DNA from: Telmatactis stephensoni
Taxonomy: Eukaryota > Cnidaria > Anthozoa > Actiniaria > Isophelliidae
DNA length: 64,000 nt
NCBI GenBank assembly: GCA_029948255.1
Contig: JALIZF010001313.1
Location: 124,001-188,000, forward strand
Reading direction: 5' to 3'
Shown: piece by piece, positions 23,901 to 34,100 of the stretch
How positions within the stretch are numbered: the stretch's first letter is position 1
Layout of the letters: every line of letters begins with the position of its first letter
The notes under the pieces: generated by a model
Databases searched by the model: none
Seen by the model: only the letters and a program-made list of their open reading frames with translations
Told to the model about the DNA's origin: nothing
Program-made: the position numbers and the translations under genes

Positions 23901-25731
23901 TTGAAGAACTGCAACGGGATTTTTGAGAAATTTATGACTGGGATTGGGATTTTGATGAAAAAGTAGGCTGGGAATGGGATTTGGATCCCCCTTCAGGACC
24001 CTCTTTAATAACTTTTAATGACCTTTTCTGTAGTTAGCATCGAGCTAACGAGGGCATTTTCTCTGTAAATTTCCCCTCACTCCAAGCTCACTCTAAGCCT
24101 ACCATTCTTGTTCGATTTCTCAGTCCATTACTGAAATCAAGCCTCATGAGTTATTATCACATTCTGTAGGCATCCGTCTTGTAGAAAATCCCTCTGGCTA
24201 CATGGGTCTGTATTACAAGCTAAATCAAGAGACCATAATACTAAGAGAGCGAAACTCAGTATTGATGTCTGTGCCATGTTCGTGGCGGCTAAGGCTATTT
24301 TTAGTAACTTCGCCATCGCGCGCGCAAGGCTCTTAAGCAATAGAATTCAAACGGTCCCGTCCGCGCGCACGTCAAAAATCAAATTCTGTTGGTTGAGGGA
24401 CTTGCGCGCGCGATGGCGAAGTTACTAAAAATAGCTTTAGCCGCCACGAACATGGCACAGACATCAATACTGAGCTTCGCTCTCTTAGTATTATGGTCTC
24501 TTGGCTAAATACATTTAACTGGGCAACAAACGAAAATATTTGTTTTTATAAAACACTAAAAAATTCAATAATTTTTTCAGGCCTGAAAAATGAAATAAAA
24601 AATTTCCACGATTTTCCAGGTTTTCCATGACCCGTACGAACCTTGTTCTCTTTAAACCCGCTTTTAGCTTCCTCCTCTCTCGTCTTTTTGGGGGTAGAGT
24701 ACAAACAATAAAAGCGTGCAATATTAATAGTACGTACTAAACAGTGATATTTTATGCTAATTCTATCGCTTTCATTTGTTTGCCGGATAAGCCGTATTTA
24801 GTACTAATAGTGCAAACTATTGCACGCTTTTAGCTATTAGTACTCTACCAATAAATCAACGATTTAATAAACGTAATTATATGTTGAATTAGCTCCTCCA
24901 TCTAATTTCTTGTCACGTGGCTTATCACGCGTGCATGTAAAAAAGTACTCCCCCGCCATCCCCACCCCACCTCCAACCCCAACCGCCCAAAATTCCCTCC
25001 ACCTCAGCTCTAATCAGTGGTATACCAAATTTTAACTTTGGAAGAACATCCACTAAACAATTTTAAAGATGACATTTCAGCCACTGCTTATCCTTTATAT
25101 TTTTGTCTATGTTTAGGCCTCAGCTAAAGAGTTGCTCTGGGTATTAAGAGGAGCCATCTTGGTGGTAGGAACCTTGGCAACGTTGATGGGACTGACCGTC
25201 AACTCCGTGTATTCCTTGTTCGCTTTGTGCAGCGATTTGGTCTACGTGATCTTGTTCCCCCAGCTTGTCTGCGTCATCTATGTACCATTTGTCAACACTT
25301 ATGGCTCCATGGCTGGCTACATCCTTGGACTCATCCTCAGGGTCCTTGGAGGAGAGAAGTTGATTGGTCTGCCCCCACTCATCAAGTACCCATATTACTC
25401 TGACAAATACGGTCAGATGTTCCCGTTCCGTACTCTTGCCATGGTGTGCTCCCTCATTGCAATCATTGCAGTGTCGTATCTTTTGCAGTATCTATTCACC
25501 AATGAAAAGCTACCCAAGAAATGTGATTTCCTACAGTGCTTTGACGAAAAGGCTATGGTTAAGGGCATTACACTTGAGGAAAAGAGTACACTTAATGGAC
25601 ATGCATCACACGACGATGAGAGGCTTCAACAAGAGGAAGAAGAGGGGGAGGAGGTCGATCATGACCGAACAAAATCCGATTCGGTAGAAGATTCGGTGCC
25701 TGAGAAGGTACCCCTCACCGAAAAAGTTTGA
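14990..25731 (+). CDS. SLC5A7: High-affinity choline transporter-like (gene 2), complete, 7 coding exons
   Basis: Sodium-dependent choline uptake carrier (SLC5, SSF fold) of the plasma membrane; in cholinergic cells this supplies acetylcholine synthesis. Coding exons are 14990-15149, 16513-16620, 17576-17880, 19140-19262, 21438-21591, 22571-22806 and 25117-25731. All junctions are GT-AG with matching phases (1,1,0,0,1,0), giving 566 residues against about 580 in the human protein. The start [10 protein letters not shown] opens the first helix, and an acceptor at 14967 suggests an upstream 5' UTR exon. Family hallmarks are [17 protein letters not shown] (around residue 52), the DPFQ and IPAL segments, [16 protein letters not shown] (about 170-190), GASTDW (about 280) and [13 protein letters not shown] (about 340). 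The final exon holds the last helices and an acidic tail ([11 protein letters not shown]). No in-frame stop or frameshift was seen. Introns carry an antisense LINE and several MITEs. Cnidarian paralogues may differ in substrate preference. Confidence 0.9.
16630..16975 (+). repeat. Degenerate TCATC/TCATT pentamer array
   Basis: About 350 bp of TCATCTCATT/TCATGTCATG variants begins 10 bp after the intron 2 donor of SLC5A7 gene 2. Open frames here are artefacts. Confidence 0.85.
17132..17451 (+). mobile_element. Palindromic MITE with 7-bp duplication (copy 1)
   Basis: Long inverted arms start CAAGAGACCATAATACTAAG and include GGCGGCTAAGGCTATTTTTA and CCATCGCGCGCGCAAGGC. CCATAAC flanks it at 17125-17131 and 17452-17458. 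The left arm has its first ~41 bp tandemly duplicated. Same family as 24226-24503. Confidence 0.85.
17968..17999 (+). repeat. (CAA)n microsatellite
   Basis: About ten CAA units in intron 3 of SLC5A7 gene 2. The apparent polyglutamine is read-through past the donor at 17881. Confidence 0.85.
19275..20966 (-). mobile_element. 5'-truncated non-LTR retrotransposon (LINE), antisense in intron 4 of SLC5A7 gene 2
   Basis: The minus-strand frame ending at 19809 and readable back to about 20950 is the C-terminal half of a LINE reverse transcriptase: [37 protein letters not shown], the catalytic FADDAK box, then thumb and C-terminal region ([40 protein letters not shown]). Upstream of YDSVSHPHL the first catalytic motif is not intact, and the open frame then runs into a neighbouring MITE. 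The 3' UTR continues to a TTAAA-type tail at about 19275-19295. A CR1/L2/jockey-type clade is plausible but not resolved. Truncation makes it immobile. Confidence 0.85.
20974..21114 (+). mobile_element. CCGTG-type MITE, copy 1
   Basis: Ends GAGCAGATTTCGCATGA and GTCATACGAAATCTAATC between TA dinucleotides. The interior has repeated CCGTGCCGTG and GTCTATAAAAAACATT. It abuts the truncated 5' end of the antisense LINE. Confidence 0.75.
21115..21250 (+). mobile_element. Partial hairpin MITE of the TGACGTCA family
   Basis: Starts GATGCACAGATGACGTCAAA and continues through CTATGACGTCATC and CGACCAATCCGAGCGC, matching inner parts of the copies at 2632 and 42559. Terminal arms are missing. It abuts a CCGTG-type MITE. 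Confidence 0.5.
22344..22512 (+). mobile_element. hAT-like MITE, degenerate
   Basis: GAGGCGGATTTAGGAGAGGG at one end and GGCTCCGCCCTTGCTG near the other. Lies just upstream of exon 6 of SLC5A7 gene 2. Confidence 0.4.
22866..22978 (+). repeat. Tandem duplication, ~56-bp unit
   Basis: ACAAAGGACAGTAATCTGGC through GCTCGCTTCTCT occurs twice in succession, 60 bp after exon 6 of SLC5A7 gene 2. Confidence 0.85.
23568..24002 (+). mobile_element. hAT-like MITE built of TGGGATTTG-type motifs
   Basis: Ends AGGGTCCTGAAGGGG and CCCCCTTCAGGACCCT. Flanks CTTTAATG (23560-23567) and CTTTAATA (24003-24010). The interior is dominated by variants of ACTGGGATTTGGG / AATGGGA. Confidence 0.8.
24226..24503 (+). 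mobile_element. Palindromic MITE with 7-bp duplication (copy 2)
   Basis: Same arms as 17132-17451 without the duplicated end. Flanked by GCTAAAT at 24219-24225 and 24504-24510. It lies in intron 6 of SLC5A7 gene 2. Confidence 0.88.
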
Positions 25732-25773
25732 AGACAGACTAATATCACGAAACCTTTATCACGAGTACCATTG

Positions 25774-26275
25774 TCACAGATTTCGTATGAGTGTGGATTC
25801 TACGATACGAACATAGCTTACGGCATGATTGCGGTCAGGGATAAGGTCAAAACAATTGTCATCTCAAGGGACCCAATTTAGACGGGTGGGGCACCCACCA
25901 CCTCTGGAATTGAAATTATGAATTTTGTAATTAAATATCTCCAAAAACAAAATTGCAATTGCAGTAATGAATGTAGTGTATGTTCCAAGGCGTGCTAAAC
26001 TACGTATTTCTAAATAGAAATAGTTACCACAGATTTTCAAAGTGCCCATTAGGGGAGAGGGAGTATGTACCCTCCACTAAATCTAAAAACCTTGGATCCC
26101 TACTGTGGACCATTTTACGTTTTGACTTCTTCCCTTTATACGGTACTAAATTTACAGCCGATCACATGTATAGTAAACACCGTAGTACCCCCGGTAGTAC
26201 CGTCGTAGTGCCGTATCATGTTCTCACTTTGTTTCGTAACACTGTATCGTGCCTCACTTATACAAAATCTGCTTT
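25774..26275 (+). mobile_element. Old, enlarged relative of the CCGTG-type MITE
   Basis: CACAGATTTCGTATGAGTGT at one end and CTTATACAAAATCTGCTTT at the other. The interior is about 500 bp, with CGTAGTACC repeats near the right end and unrelated DNA in the middle, probably a secondary insertion. It starts 43 bp after the SLC5A7 gene 2 stop. Confidence 0.5.
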
Positions 26276-26491
26276 AACTCCGTCTCCAAAGCCATTATAA
26301 CTGTCACGGTCCAACCGTAAAATTTTGTGGGTTATTACCCGATAACGGCACTACCTGAAATGCGAACTGCGTTCTAAACAATAGTTATGTTATTATTTAA
26401 ATGAAGTGGTCAAAAGTGGCCCAATATTAGTCATTGTTAAAACGAGCTAGCGAGCAGAGACATGGTTCTGAGCGTGCAACCTTGAGTAATC

Positions 26492-26731
26492 CAGGGTCGT
26501 GATATGGTACGTTTTTTCGCTCGTGATCCCGTTTTTTGGTCGAAAATTTTGATCCCTGATCCCAAAAATTCTCTTATTTTGATCCCTGATCCCAGTTGTG
26601 AAAATTTTGATCCCTGAATCCTGTTGATTTGACTACTGATCCCGATCCCACGTTTGTGACCCCGATCCCATGGCTTGAGATCCCGATCCCAAGCCAGTGA
26701 TCCCTGATCCCACGTACCATGTCACGAACCT
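26492..26731 (+). mobile_element. hAT-like MITE built of GATCCC motifs
   Basis: Ends CAGGGTCGTGATATGGTACG and CGTACCATGTCACGAACCT. Exact 8-bp flanks GAGTAATC at 26484-26491 and 26732-26739. The interior repeats GATCCCTGATCCC. Confidence 0.85.
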
Positions 26732-26918
26732 GAGTAATCGGTCTCTTGTTCTTCTCTTACGTCTTTCGTGGAAAAGTAACTTTCTCAGGTGCCTATACAA
26801 CCATTTTCATGTGACCAAACTAAAACACAATGGTTGTCACGTGACAAAGGTTTATGATAATATAAGTAATTACTATGATAACACATATATATGAATATGT
26901 ATAAAATATTTTTTGAGA

Positions 26919-27140
26919 TATTCTTGGTTTGCAAGCATTCCCTGGACAACGTATAGACCGGAAAAACCGATGGAGATGGTGGTGGTCTTGACAAAAGCAA
27001 CCACCAACATGTCTGTCATGTCCGTTTGTTCAATCAGTCTTTTGTATCCCCAATTAGTGCCATTACGCGCTAGAACGAGAAGACACAAAGTTCATGTATG
27101 TATGTATGTATGTCCTGGGAATGGTTGCAAACCAAGAATA
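26919..27140 (+). mobile_element. Hairpin MITE with ATTCTTGGTTTGCAA ends
   Basis: TATTCTTGGTTTGCAAGCAT at the left and GGTTGCAAACCAAGAATA at the right, plus an inner CCCTGGAC / GTCCTGGG pair. Confidence 0.7.
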
Positions 27141-27506
27141 ACACGCGCGCTGATTGTCTGGCAAGTTAACCATGTTTATATCCGAGTTCGGAGATATTGT
27201 TCTCACTAAAACGTAAAAAATATAAACGTAATATATAACACAACGATTGCTGTACTGTGATATAAACACTCACCAAGATACTGTATATAGAGCACTCGAA
27301 AAGCGGGAGCTTGCTGTTCTTGTCCTGTACATCTCCTATCGATTGCGCGTTTATATTGCTTTATAGTCCTCTCAAAAAGGTTGTCCATCACAAGCTTCAC
27401 CTACTTTTATATATTTGAGTAGACTAGACATTTAGCATTTAGCGTTTAACCCATTGTAAGTTTTAGTATGGAGTTAGAACATTTAACAGTAGTTAACTCA
27501 CATTTA

Positions 27507-27661
27507 GAGCAGATTTCGTATGAGTGTCAAACGGACCGCGCCATGCCGTGGTCGTGTCAGTGCCGTGTTGTCTATAAAAACATTCGAAATTTCTACCGTA
27601 ACCGTGCCGTGACCGTGCCGTGACCGTGCGGTGCTGTTTTCACAGTCATACGAATCTACTC
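27507..27661 (+). mobile_element. CCGTG-type MITE, copy 2
   Basis: GAGCAGATTTCGTATGAGTG end, GTCATACGAATCTACTC end, TA flanks, interior CCGTGACCGTGCCGTGACCG. Confidence 0.8.
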
Positions 27662-27832
27662 TAACAGTGGTTAACATGGTAACCATAGTTTGGGTTAACT
27701 ATAGGTAAATGTTCTGATGACATTGTTCGGCTGAAAAAACTACAATAAATGTCACGTGTAGAATAATAAATACTTAATAAGACACGATATTCTCCTAAAT
27801 GTCTTTTTATCTGGACAAGTAATAAGATCAGC

Positions 27833-28091
27833 TGTATACACCTATTTCAAAAACGTTGTCGCGGTTCAGAGCAACAGGCGTCAAGGCAAGACCAAAATGA
27901 ATGCTGGTTTTATGTTGGTAATGGGTTCAAATCAGACTTGTTTTTAGACCACTAGTTAGAAATTGTAAGCATTTTTACTTGATTGTTAGCATATCGCACT
28001 TAAATCTGTTGAATAAATTGCCAACATAAACCAGCATTCATTTGGTCTTGGCGTGAACCGCTAAAACGTTTTACGAAACTGAAGTGTATAC
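27833..28091 (+). mobile_element. Hairpin MITE, TATACACCTATTTC family, copy 1
   Basis: GTATACACCTATTTCAAAAA at the left mirrors CGAAACTGAAGTGTATAC at the right. Inner arms AAGACCAAAATGAATGCTGG and CCAGCATTCATTTGGTCTTG are strongly inverted. Confidence 0.75.
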
Positions 28092-29065
28092 TAGCATAAC
28101 ACAACTTAGCACTGAAAAGTCGCTATACTGATAATAATCATGCGAATTTAGGGATTCCTCTTTCTTTTAGAGAACCCCTTCTAAGTCTCCCTACGTCTGT
28201 CACCCCCCAATTCCACTTTCTGTACCAAATAAAACCTACACTCGACGTTTCTGATTTGGTACCCAATCTTGTTCCATGAGCCGTTACCTCTTACTGTACA
28301 TGCGTAGTAAGAAGGAATCAGCAGACCAATCTCGATGTAACCAGTAATATACTCTCACTTGGGGCACCCGCTCACTTGGGGCTGCCTCGAAAGAGGAAGC
28401 GAAGGCTTCCGGGTTCGTGGAAATCATCGCTGCGGGGAGGGGCATGGGTCGTCGATATTCGTCATCCACGTGTTTCCCAAAATGAAGAGAATGTTCGACT
28501 CCCTGAAGCCCTGTTTATCTTAAACACGACCCTATGATTACGTTACTAGTGATCTCTTGGTGTTCCTTGCACGGGGACGGTAGTAATTATGGTGTTTGTT
28601 CGCAGTTGCCCCAGTGAGAATAGAGTCTAGGTTAAGTTCGGCCTGCACCGCAGGACTGTAACGCAGATTCCGAATAGTCCAGTTTCCAATTACTAGAGAC
28701 CGCTGAGCTTGTTGACAAAAGGCGCATTTTTGCAGGGTTAGCCTCCTTTTCAAGAAAGACCCATGGGAATTGAAATTGATTTCTGTATTGTTCTTAGTCA
28801 AAATGTATTGCTTTTCTCGCTGGTATATATTTTCGAATAATTTACCTTGACTCGAGGCTAACCCTGCGCCAATGCGTCTGTTGTCTAATTTTACAGCGGT
28901 ATGAACAAACTCGAAAAAGGTCTATTATAGTCCCCGACGCAGCCGTTCTAGGGTCATTACGCAATCCTGAAGAAAGAGAGAGCGAATCTAATAAGGACTG
29001 AGTAGGAAACGGTTGACAGATTTGAAAGCTAGACGTTCAGAAAGTCAGAAGCACTATGTTATCAG

Positions 29066-29250
29066 GGGCGGATCCAGGAATTTGCAAGGGGTGTCCCAAA
29101 TCGGCCTCTTGAGATGACGTCACATCCAAGATGGCGGCCTTCTAACAATGAAATCTGATGACGTCACAAATTCGGTTTTTTTTAAGAGTAAGTACGGCGC
29201 TAGGGGTTGTCAGGTGCACCTATGGAAACCTCCCTGGATCCGCCCCTGGC
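29066..29250 (+). mobile_element. hAT-like MITE with AGGGGCGGATCCAGG ends
   Basis: AGGGGCGGATCCAGG and CCTGGATCCGCCCCTG are inverted ends. The interior includes GATGACGTCACA twice. I could not identify an exact duplication. Confidence 0.65.
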
Positions 29251-29390
29251 TATTGCCTCCTGAGAAATCCAACATCACGTTTCATGTGTCCTAGCTAACT
29301 TTTGACATAGGTTAAAATTTACATCAGACCGGACATCTTTCAGCCTTTCTACCCTCTGTCCCTGACTAGTCAGGGCTTCGCCCGAAAGGA

Positions 29391-29574
29391 TATATACCTA
29401 TTTCAAGAAAGGTTGTCGTATGAGAGGTCTCAAGTCTACGCGACTAGACCGAAAAGGAGTATGGGTAGTTGCAAATTTTATTCTTTTTCGCATTGTGGTT
29501 ATCAGCAAATGAAGCCCTTTGATGTATTAGGTCATGTAGGCTTTTGCCGACAACGTTTATTGAAATAGGTGTAC
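29391..29574 (+). mobile_element. Hairpin MITE, TATACACCTATTTC family, copy 2
   Basis: TATATACCTATTTCAAGAAA at the left and GTTTATTGAAATAGGTGTAC at the right, with GGTTGTCG / CGACAACG inner arms. The interior differs from copy 1. Confidence 0.6.
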
Positions 29575-30026
29575 GTATTACCAGCCTGCGATGCTTGTGG
29601 TCTGCCCCCTGTGGTCTGCCGTACGTTGTTTTTTGGGCGTTAAAAAAATTCACTCTTCCTGGCCTCCTCCCTCCTCCCCCAAAACAACCGCAGACCACCA
29701 GCAACGCAGGCTACCTTAATACTATTTTGAACTCCGATTATATATTTTTTTATTACCCAGGGTAATATTTTTACGTCTCGAATATTCAAATTGTATTGTA
29801 TTGTCTCCCTCTCGTTTCATGATAGGTGAAACACGCTGGTCTGAAACAAATGTCTGAAACAAGTTTCCTTTATGGGCTTACTGTGTTTTGATAAATGTGA
29901 TCGAATTATAAACCATACGAGTGATTTAAAACCTTGTGACGGTTCATACATAACTGACAGAATTCAGAAACAGATTATCAATATTCAGACTACGATCATG
30001 CGAAGTGAATCGCAAACCCTTCTCCG

Positions 30027-30970
30027 AGGGTCTCAATGGGGGGGTATCAGTCACGACTCACGCTTAAAAAAATCGCTTTTTCACGACTCACGGTTAATTT
30101 TTCCGAATCACGGTTAACTTAAGCGTTTTGAAGAATTTCCGATATAGCACGAAGAAAAAAATTCGTTTTGAATTGAATTGCTGTTTCTTTTTGGCTGCTT
30201 GTCTCTTTGGCAAAAATGTTAATACATTTTAAAACTTTATTACTACGTTCCAACTTCCAGATCTTTGTTGATATGTTACTTGGCAGCTGACGATCAACTC
30301 GTGGCGTATAGCTTACCTTTCGCTTGACAGTGTTTTCAAACACTCTTGGGCCTTAGCGACTGCCATAAATTAGTAAAGACTATGCATTTGCGTAATATGA
30401 ACAATCACGATGATGCGTCTAGTTAGTTATTAAAATTAAATTCGTCAGAATTGGTCATTAATCTTTAAATGGACCTTATACCGCTCACAGGGCTTCTCTT
30501 CACCCGTCCGATAGAAGCTTACCAGACCTTACCATGTCTCTTATGACGGACATGGTCTTATAAACACAAGAGTTTTCTAAGTATTCGAGTACAAGTACAA
30601 GTCGAAGCAAAAACTATCACACGGCGAATTACACAAGTTAGTCAATCACTGACACACTGAGGAGAGTAAAAACTGAGACGCCTGGACAAAGACCACCAAG
30701 AGTGACAGTGATCATGAGCGCCTGGCTGACGCCTAGTCAACTCGCCCAGGAAGACCTAGGTAACGCTCAAATGTCATTGGTCTCACGCCCCAGCGCCACA
30801 GGAAAGTTCACCTAGACTTTAGATCACTTAAATGTACTATAAAAAAATGAAAATCACGGCTCATGCTACAAAAATTATTCACGGCTCACGATTACTTTTT
30901 TCGAATTTTCACGACTCACGGTTAATTTTTTAAGCGTTTCACGACTCACGCTTAACCCCATTGAGACCCT
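30027..30970 (+). mobile_element. hAT-like element with ACGACTCACG motifs at both ends
   Basis: Ends AGGGTCTCAATGGGG and CCCCATTGAGACCCT. Flanks CTTCTCCG (30019-30026) and CTTCTCCC (30971-30978). CACGACTCACGGTTAA variants fill about 90 bp at each end. The 700-bp centre is unrelated and non-coding. Confidence 0.75.
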
Positions 30971-31008
30971 CTTCTCCCGTCACTCGCTATCAGAGGTCTA
31001 GCATCATT

Positions 31009-31138
31009 ACTGGGTGACGGGCTTCCTGTGGCAATATCACGAGGAATTTGTCACGAGAAACCTCGTGACTTTGGAGGAAGAGGTTCAGTCTGTCGATATT
31101 GATAGAGAACTGAGAATTGTATATTTTCAGTCAAGAGG
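31009..31138 (+). promoter_or_regulatory. Conserved 5' flank / UTR of PLBD1 copy A
   Basis: GTGACGGGCTTCCTGTGGC and CTCGTGACTTTGGAG are shared in order with 54669-54745 upstream of copy B. Conservation between copies and position just before the ATG suggest 5' UTR or core promoter. No TATA box was identified. Confidence 0.5.
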
Positions 31139-34100
31139 ATGTTTACTTTTCTGGTTTTATTGACATTGGGATTTACGGCTGAATGCTTCGGAAAATCGAT
31201 AAATGGAACAGTGTACATCAACCCTCTGAATGGGTAAGGTTTATGATTGTTACATAACCTTCAATATTACAGTTAAGTGTACAGATTTGGTGATTGCCGC
31301 AAGCAAAAACTAGACCCAAGGATTCACTCGTGCCATTGAACCATTTGATCGCGTTCAGCAGCTTTTAAAAAGCAGATTTCTTATGAGTAAGAAACGGACC
31401 GCGCCGTGCCGTGCCGTGTCAATACCGTGATCTCTATAAAAACACATTCGAAATTCCTGCGTAACCGTGCCGTGACCGTGCGGTGCCGTTTTCACAGTCA
31501 TACGAAATCTGCTCTAACTACACTCGTCACGCAACGTTCTCTTATGTACATATCAATGGCACATTTAAATATCTTGAAATATGGTTGCCAACTTGGATAA
31601 CTATTCTTCTGGACTGACTAGTCTCTTATTCGTGTGAAAATGCTTTTGTGTTTCGCATGAGTAGGTTCAAATTTTCAGTTCGGTCAATTGCTGATTGACC
31701 GACACTTAATGCCAAGATGCCAAGATCCTTGTTTGAAAATCCGAGTGCTTGAATCTGGTGTGTAAAGTTTACATATAAGCTCAAATTCTCAGGTTCCCTA
31801 ACACATGTGAATATAAGAAGTTTTCTTGAAGCCAATTTGCAAAATCTGCTTCAGAATTTTCAAAGGCAGCATGCATGTATAGTGTGATTGTCTTGTAAAA
31901 GTTTAATACGTCCATGGAAAAAATATGGAGAGGGGCCTAGGGGGGTTACGAATACCGCAATCCTGCACGAAAAATTCAAAAATACCACTCACCACATGAA
32001 AATTTTGTAATACCACTCACATGGGACCTCATGCGCAAAAACAATAATCATTGAAACATGAAATTTTCCATTGAGTGCCGGAAGCAATCCTACATCTCGC
32101 AGGGCTCAAAAATACCGCATAACTGCAATTTCAAAATGTTTTTTTGCCATAATACCGCAGCTCAAAAAAGAAAATACCACATACTGCAAGGTTTGAGAAT
32201 CCCACAATACCGCAATTTTTTTCTAAAATACCGCAATACTGCACAAAGAAATGGTCAATCCCGCTATACCACAAACCCCGAGGTCCCCCTCAATATGGTC
32301 TGCATTTTAAGACTTGTGCCAGCCAAGACCTGGGCATGAGTAACTATATTTGGTGTTTCTGAGCTATGTAACAAGTTATTATGCAGTTGTTTAGATCAAT
32401 ATTGCATGACCAGCAGCATGTAAACTTGAATTACATGATACAAAGATAATCTTTGTCATTTTTACCATAGAGTTTATTCTGTTAATTTTGGAGTATTAGA
32501 CAAAGTGAATGGAGTAGCATATGGAATTTTTGAGGACAACATTCTAACTAATGGGTAAGGTGGTTATAATTATTAATTAATAATAATAATTGATAATATA
32601 CTATTGAAGCTATCTTAAATGACCACCTCAGGAAAAAAAAAAGTGGTGGCAACTAGAACTGGTTGCTTACATGTACAAGAATGCACTCCGTAGGCAACCA
32701 TGCATTAGACCAATAAGGACTGGTTGCATGTTTAGCAGAGCGTGAGCTTAGGAAGAAGTCAAATACACAGATCGATTACTATTCTAAAGAAAGAGATTGG
32801 ATTAAATGTAAAATTCATTATTCATGTCATCAGAATGAACATAATACATTTGTATTTACCACAAACTAGTACTATAAACATCTTGGCCAAAGGCCATATG
32901 CCACTTACAAAAGCTTGAAAACAAAGTAGAACCAGTTGGTAATTCCAAATAGTGATTGTGATCACTACGAGAGTGGTCTGACCTATGAGAACTTTTAGTG
33001 AGAATTCAAATGGGGACTTTTATAGTCTGTGGTGGCTGTAACTATCTAGAGCTGGTTGCTTACATTTATCTGCTTAATTATAGGTGGGGAGAACTGAATA
33101 TTGTTTCAGGAAGAGCAAGACGACCTTATAGTGATGAAATATTAATGCATGGAGCAGGCTTTTTAGAGGGTGCACTTACTGCAAAGTATGTATGTGTAGA
33201 CTTAGATGTTATAGTTTATTGCAATAGAAAACATAGGCTACAATACAGTTACAAAGGAGGGAAATTAATGGAATTATTTTTAATGAATAAAATATCATTA
33301 TATTATTATTATTTTCATCATCATCATCATTATTCATTATCATAACCAAGGATTTTAATGGTCATAGATCAATTAATTGACAACTATTATTTATAACAGA
33401 CAAATCAACGAGCACTACAACAATGTCTTTGGGATTTTCTTCCAAGGAGAAAATGATACTTTTCTTAATAAAGCGGATAAATTCTTTCAAGTGCAGGTTA
33501 GATTACGTGCATAGATTAAAGCTTGAATGACAGTATTTTTAAAAAGCAAAAAAAAAAAGTTTTTGTGGTATATTATCTTACATTTAGGATCACTGGATGC
33601 GTAGTATGATTTCAAAGAACTCCCAGCATTCTGCATACTGGAGGCAAATGGGAAATATTTTAGCTCAGTTTGATGGTAAGGTTTTAATTGAAGCTTTTTT
33701 AGAACAAATTATTTCATATTAAGTAATTGTCAAAAAGAATGGAGAGATTGAGTGCTGGTTATAAATGGATTGATTCAATTGATTGATTGATTGATTGATT
33801 AATTGATTGACTGACTGATAATTGATTGATTGAATGATTGACCTCTATCTTTCTTTCTCCTTCCTTCCTTCCTTCCTTCCTTCCTTCCTTCCTTCCTTCC
33901 TTCCTTCCTTCCTTCCTTCCTTCCTTCCTCCCTCCCTCCCTCCCTCCCTCCCTCCCTCCCTCCCTCCTTCCTTCCTTCCTTCCTTCCTTCCTTCCTTTCT
34001 TTCTTTCTTTCTCTCTTTCTTTTCTTCTTTCCTTCTTTCAGTGATCAGTAGGGTACATGTACAACAATATTTATTCTTATTTTTGATTGGTAGGTCTTGT

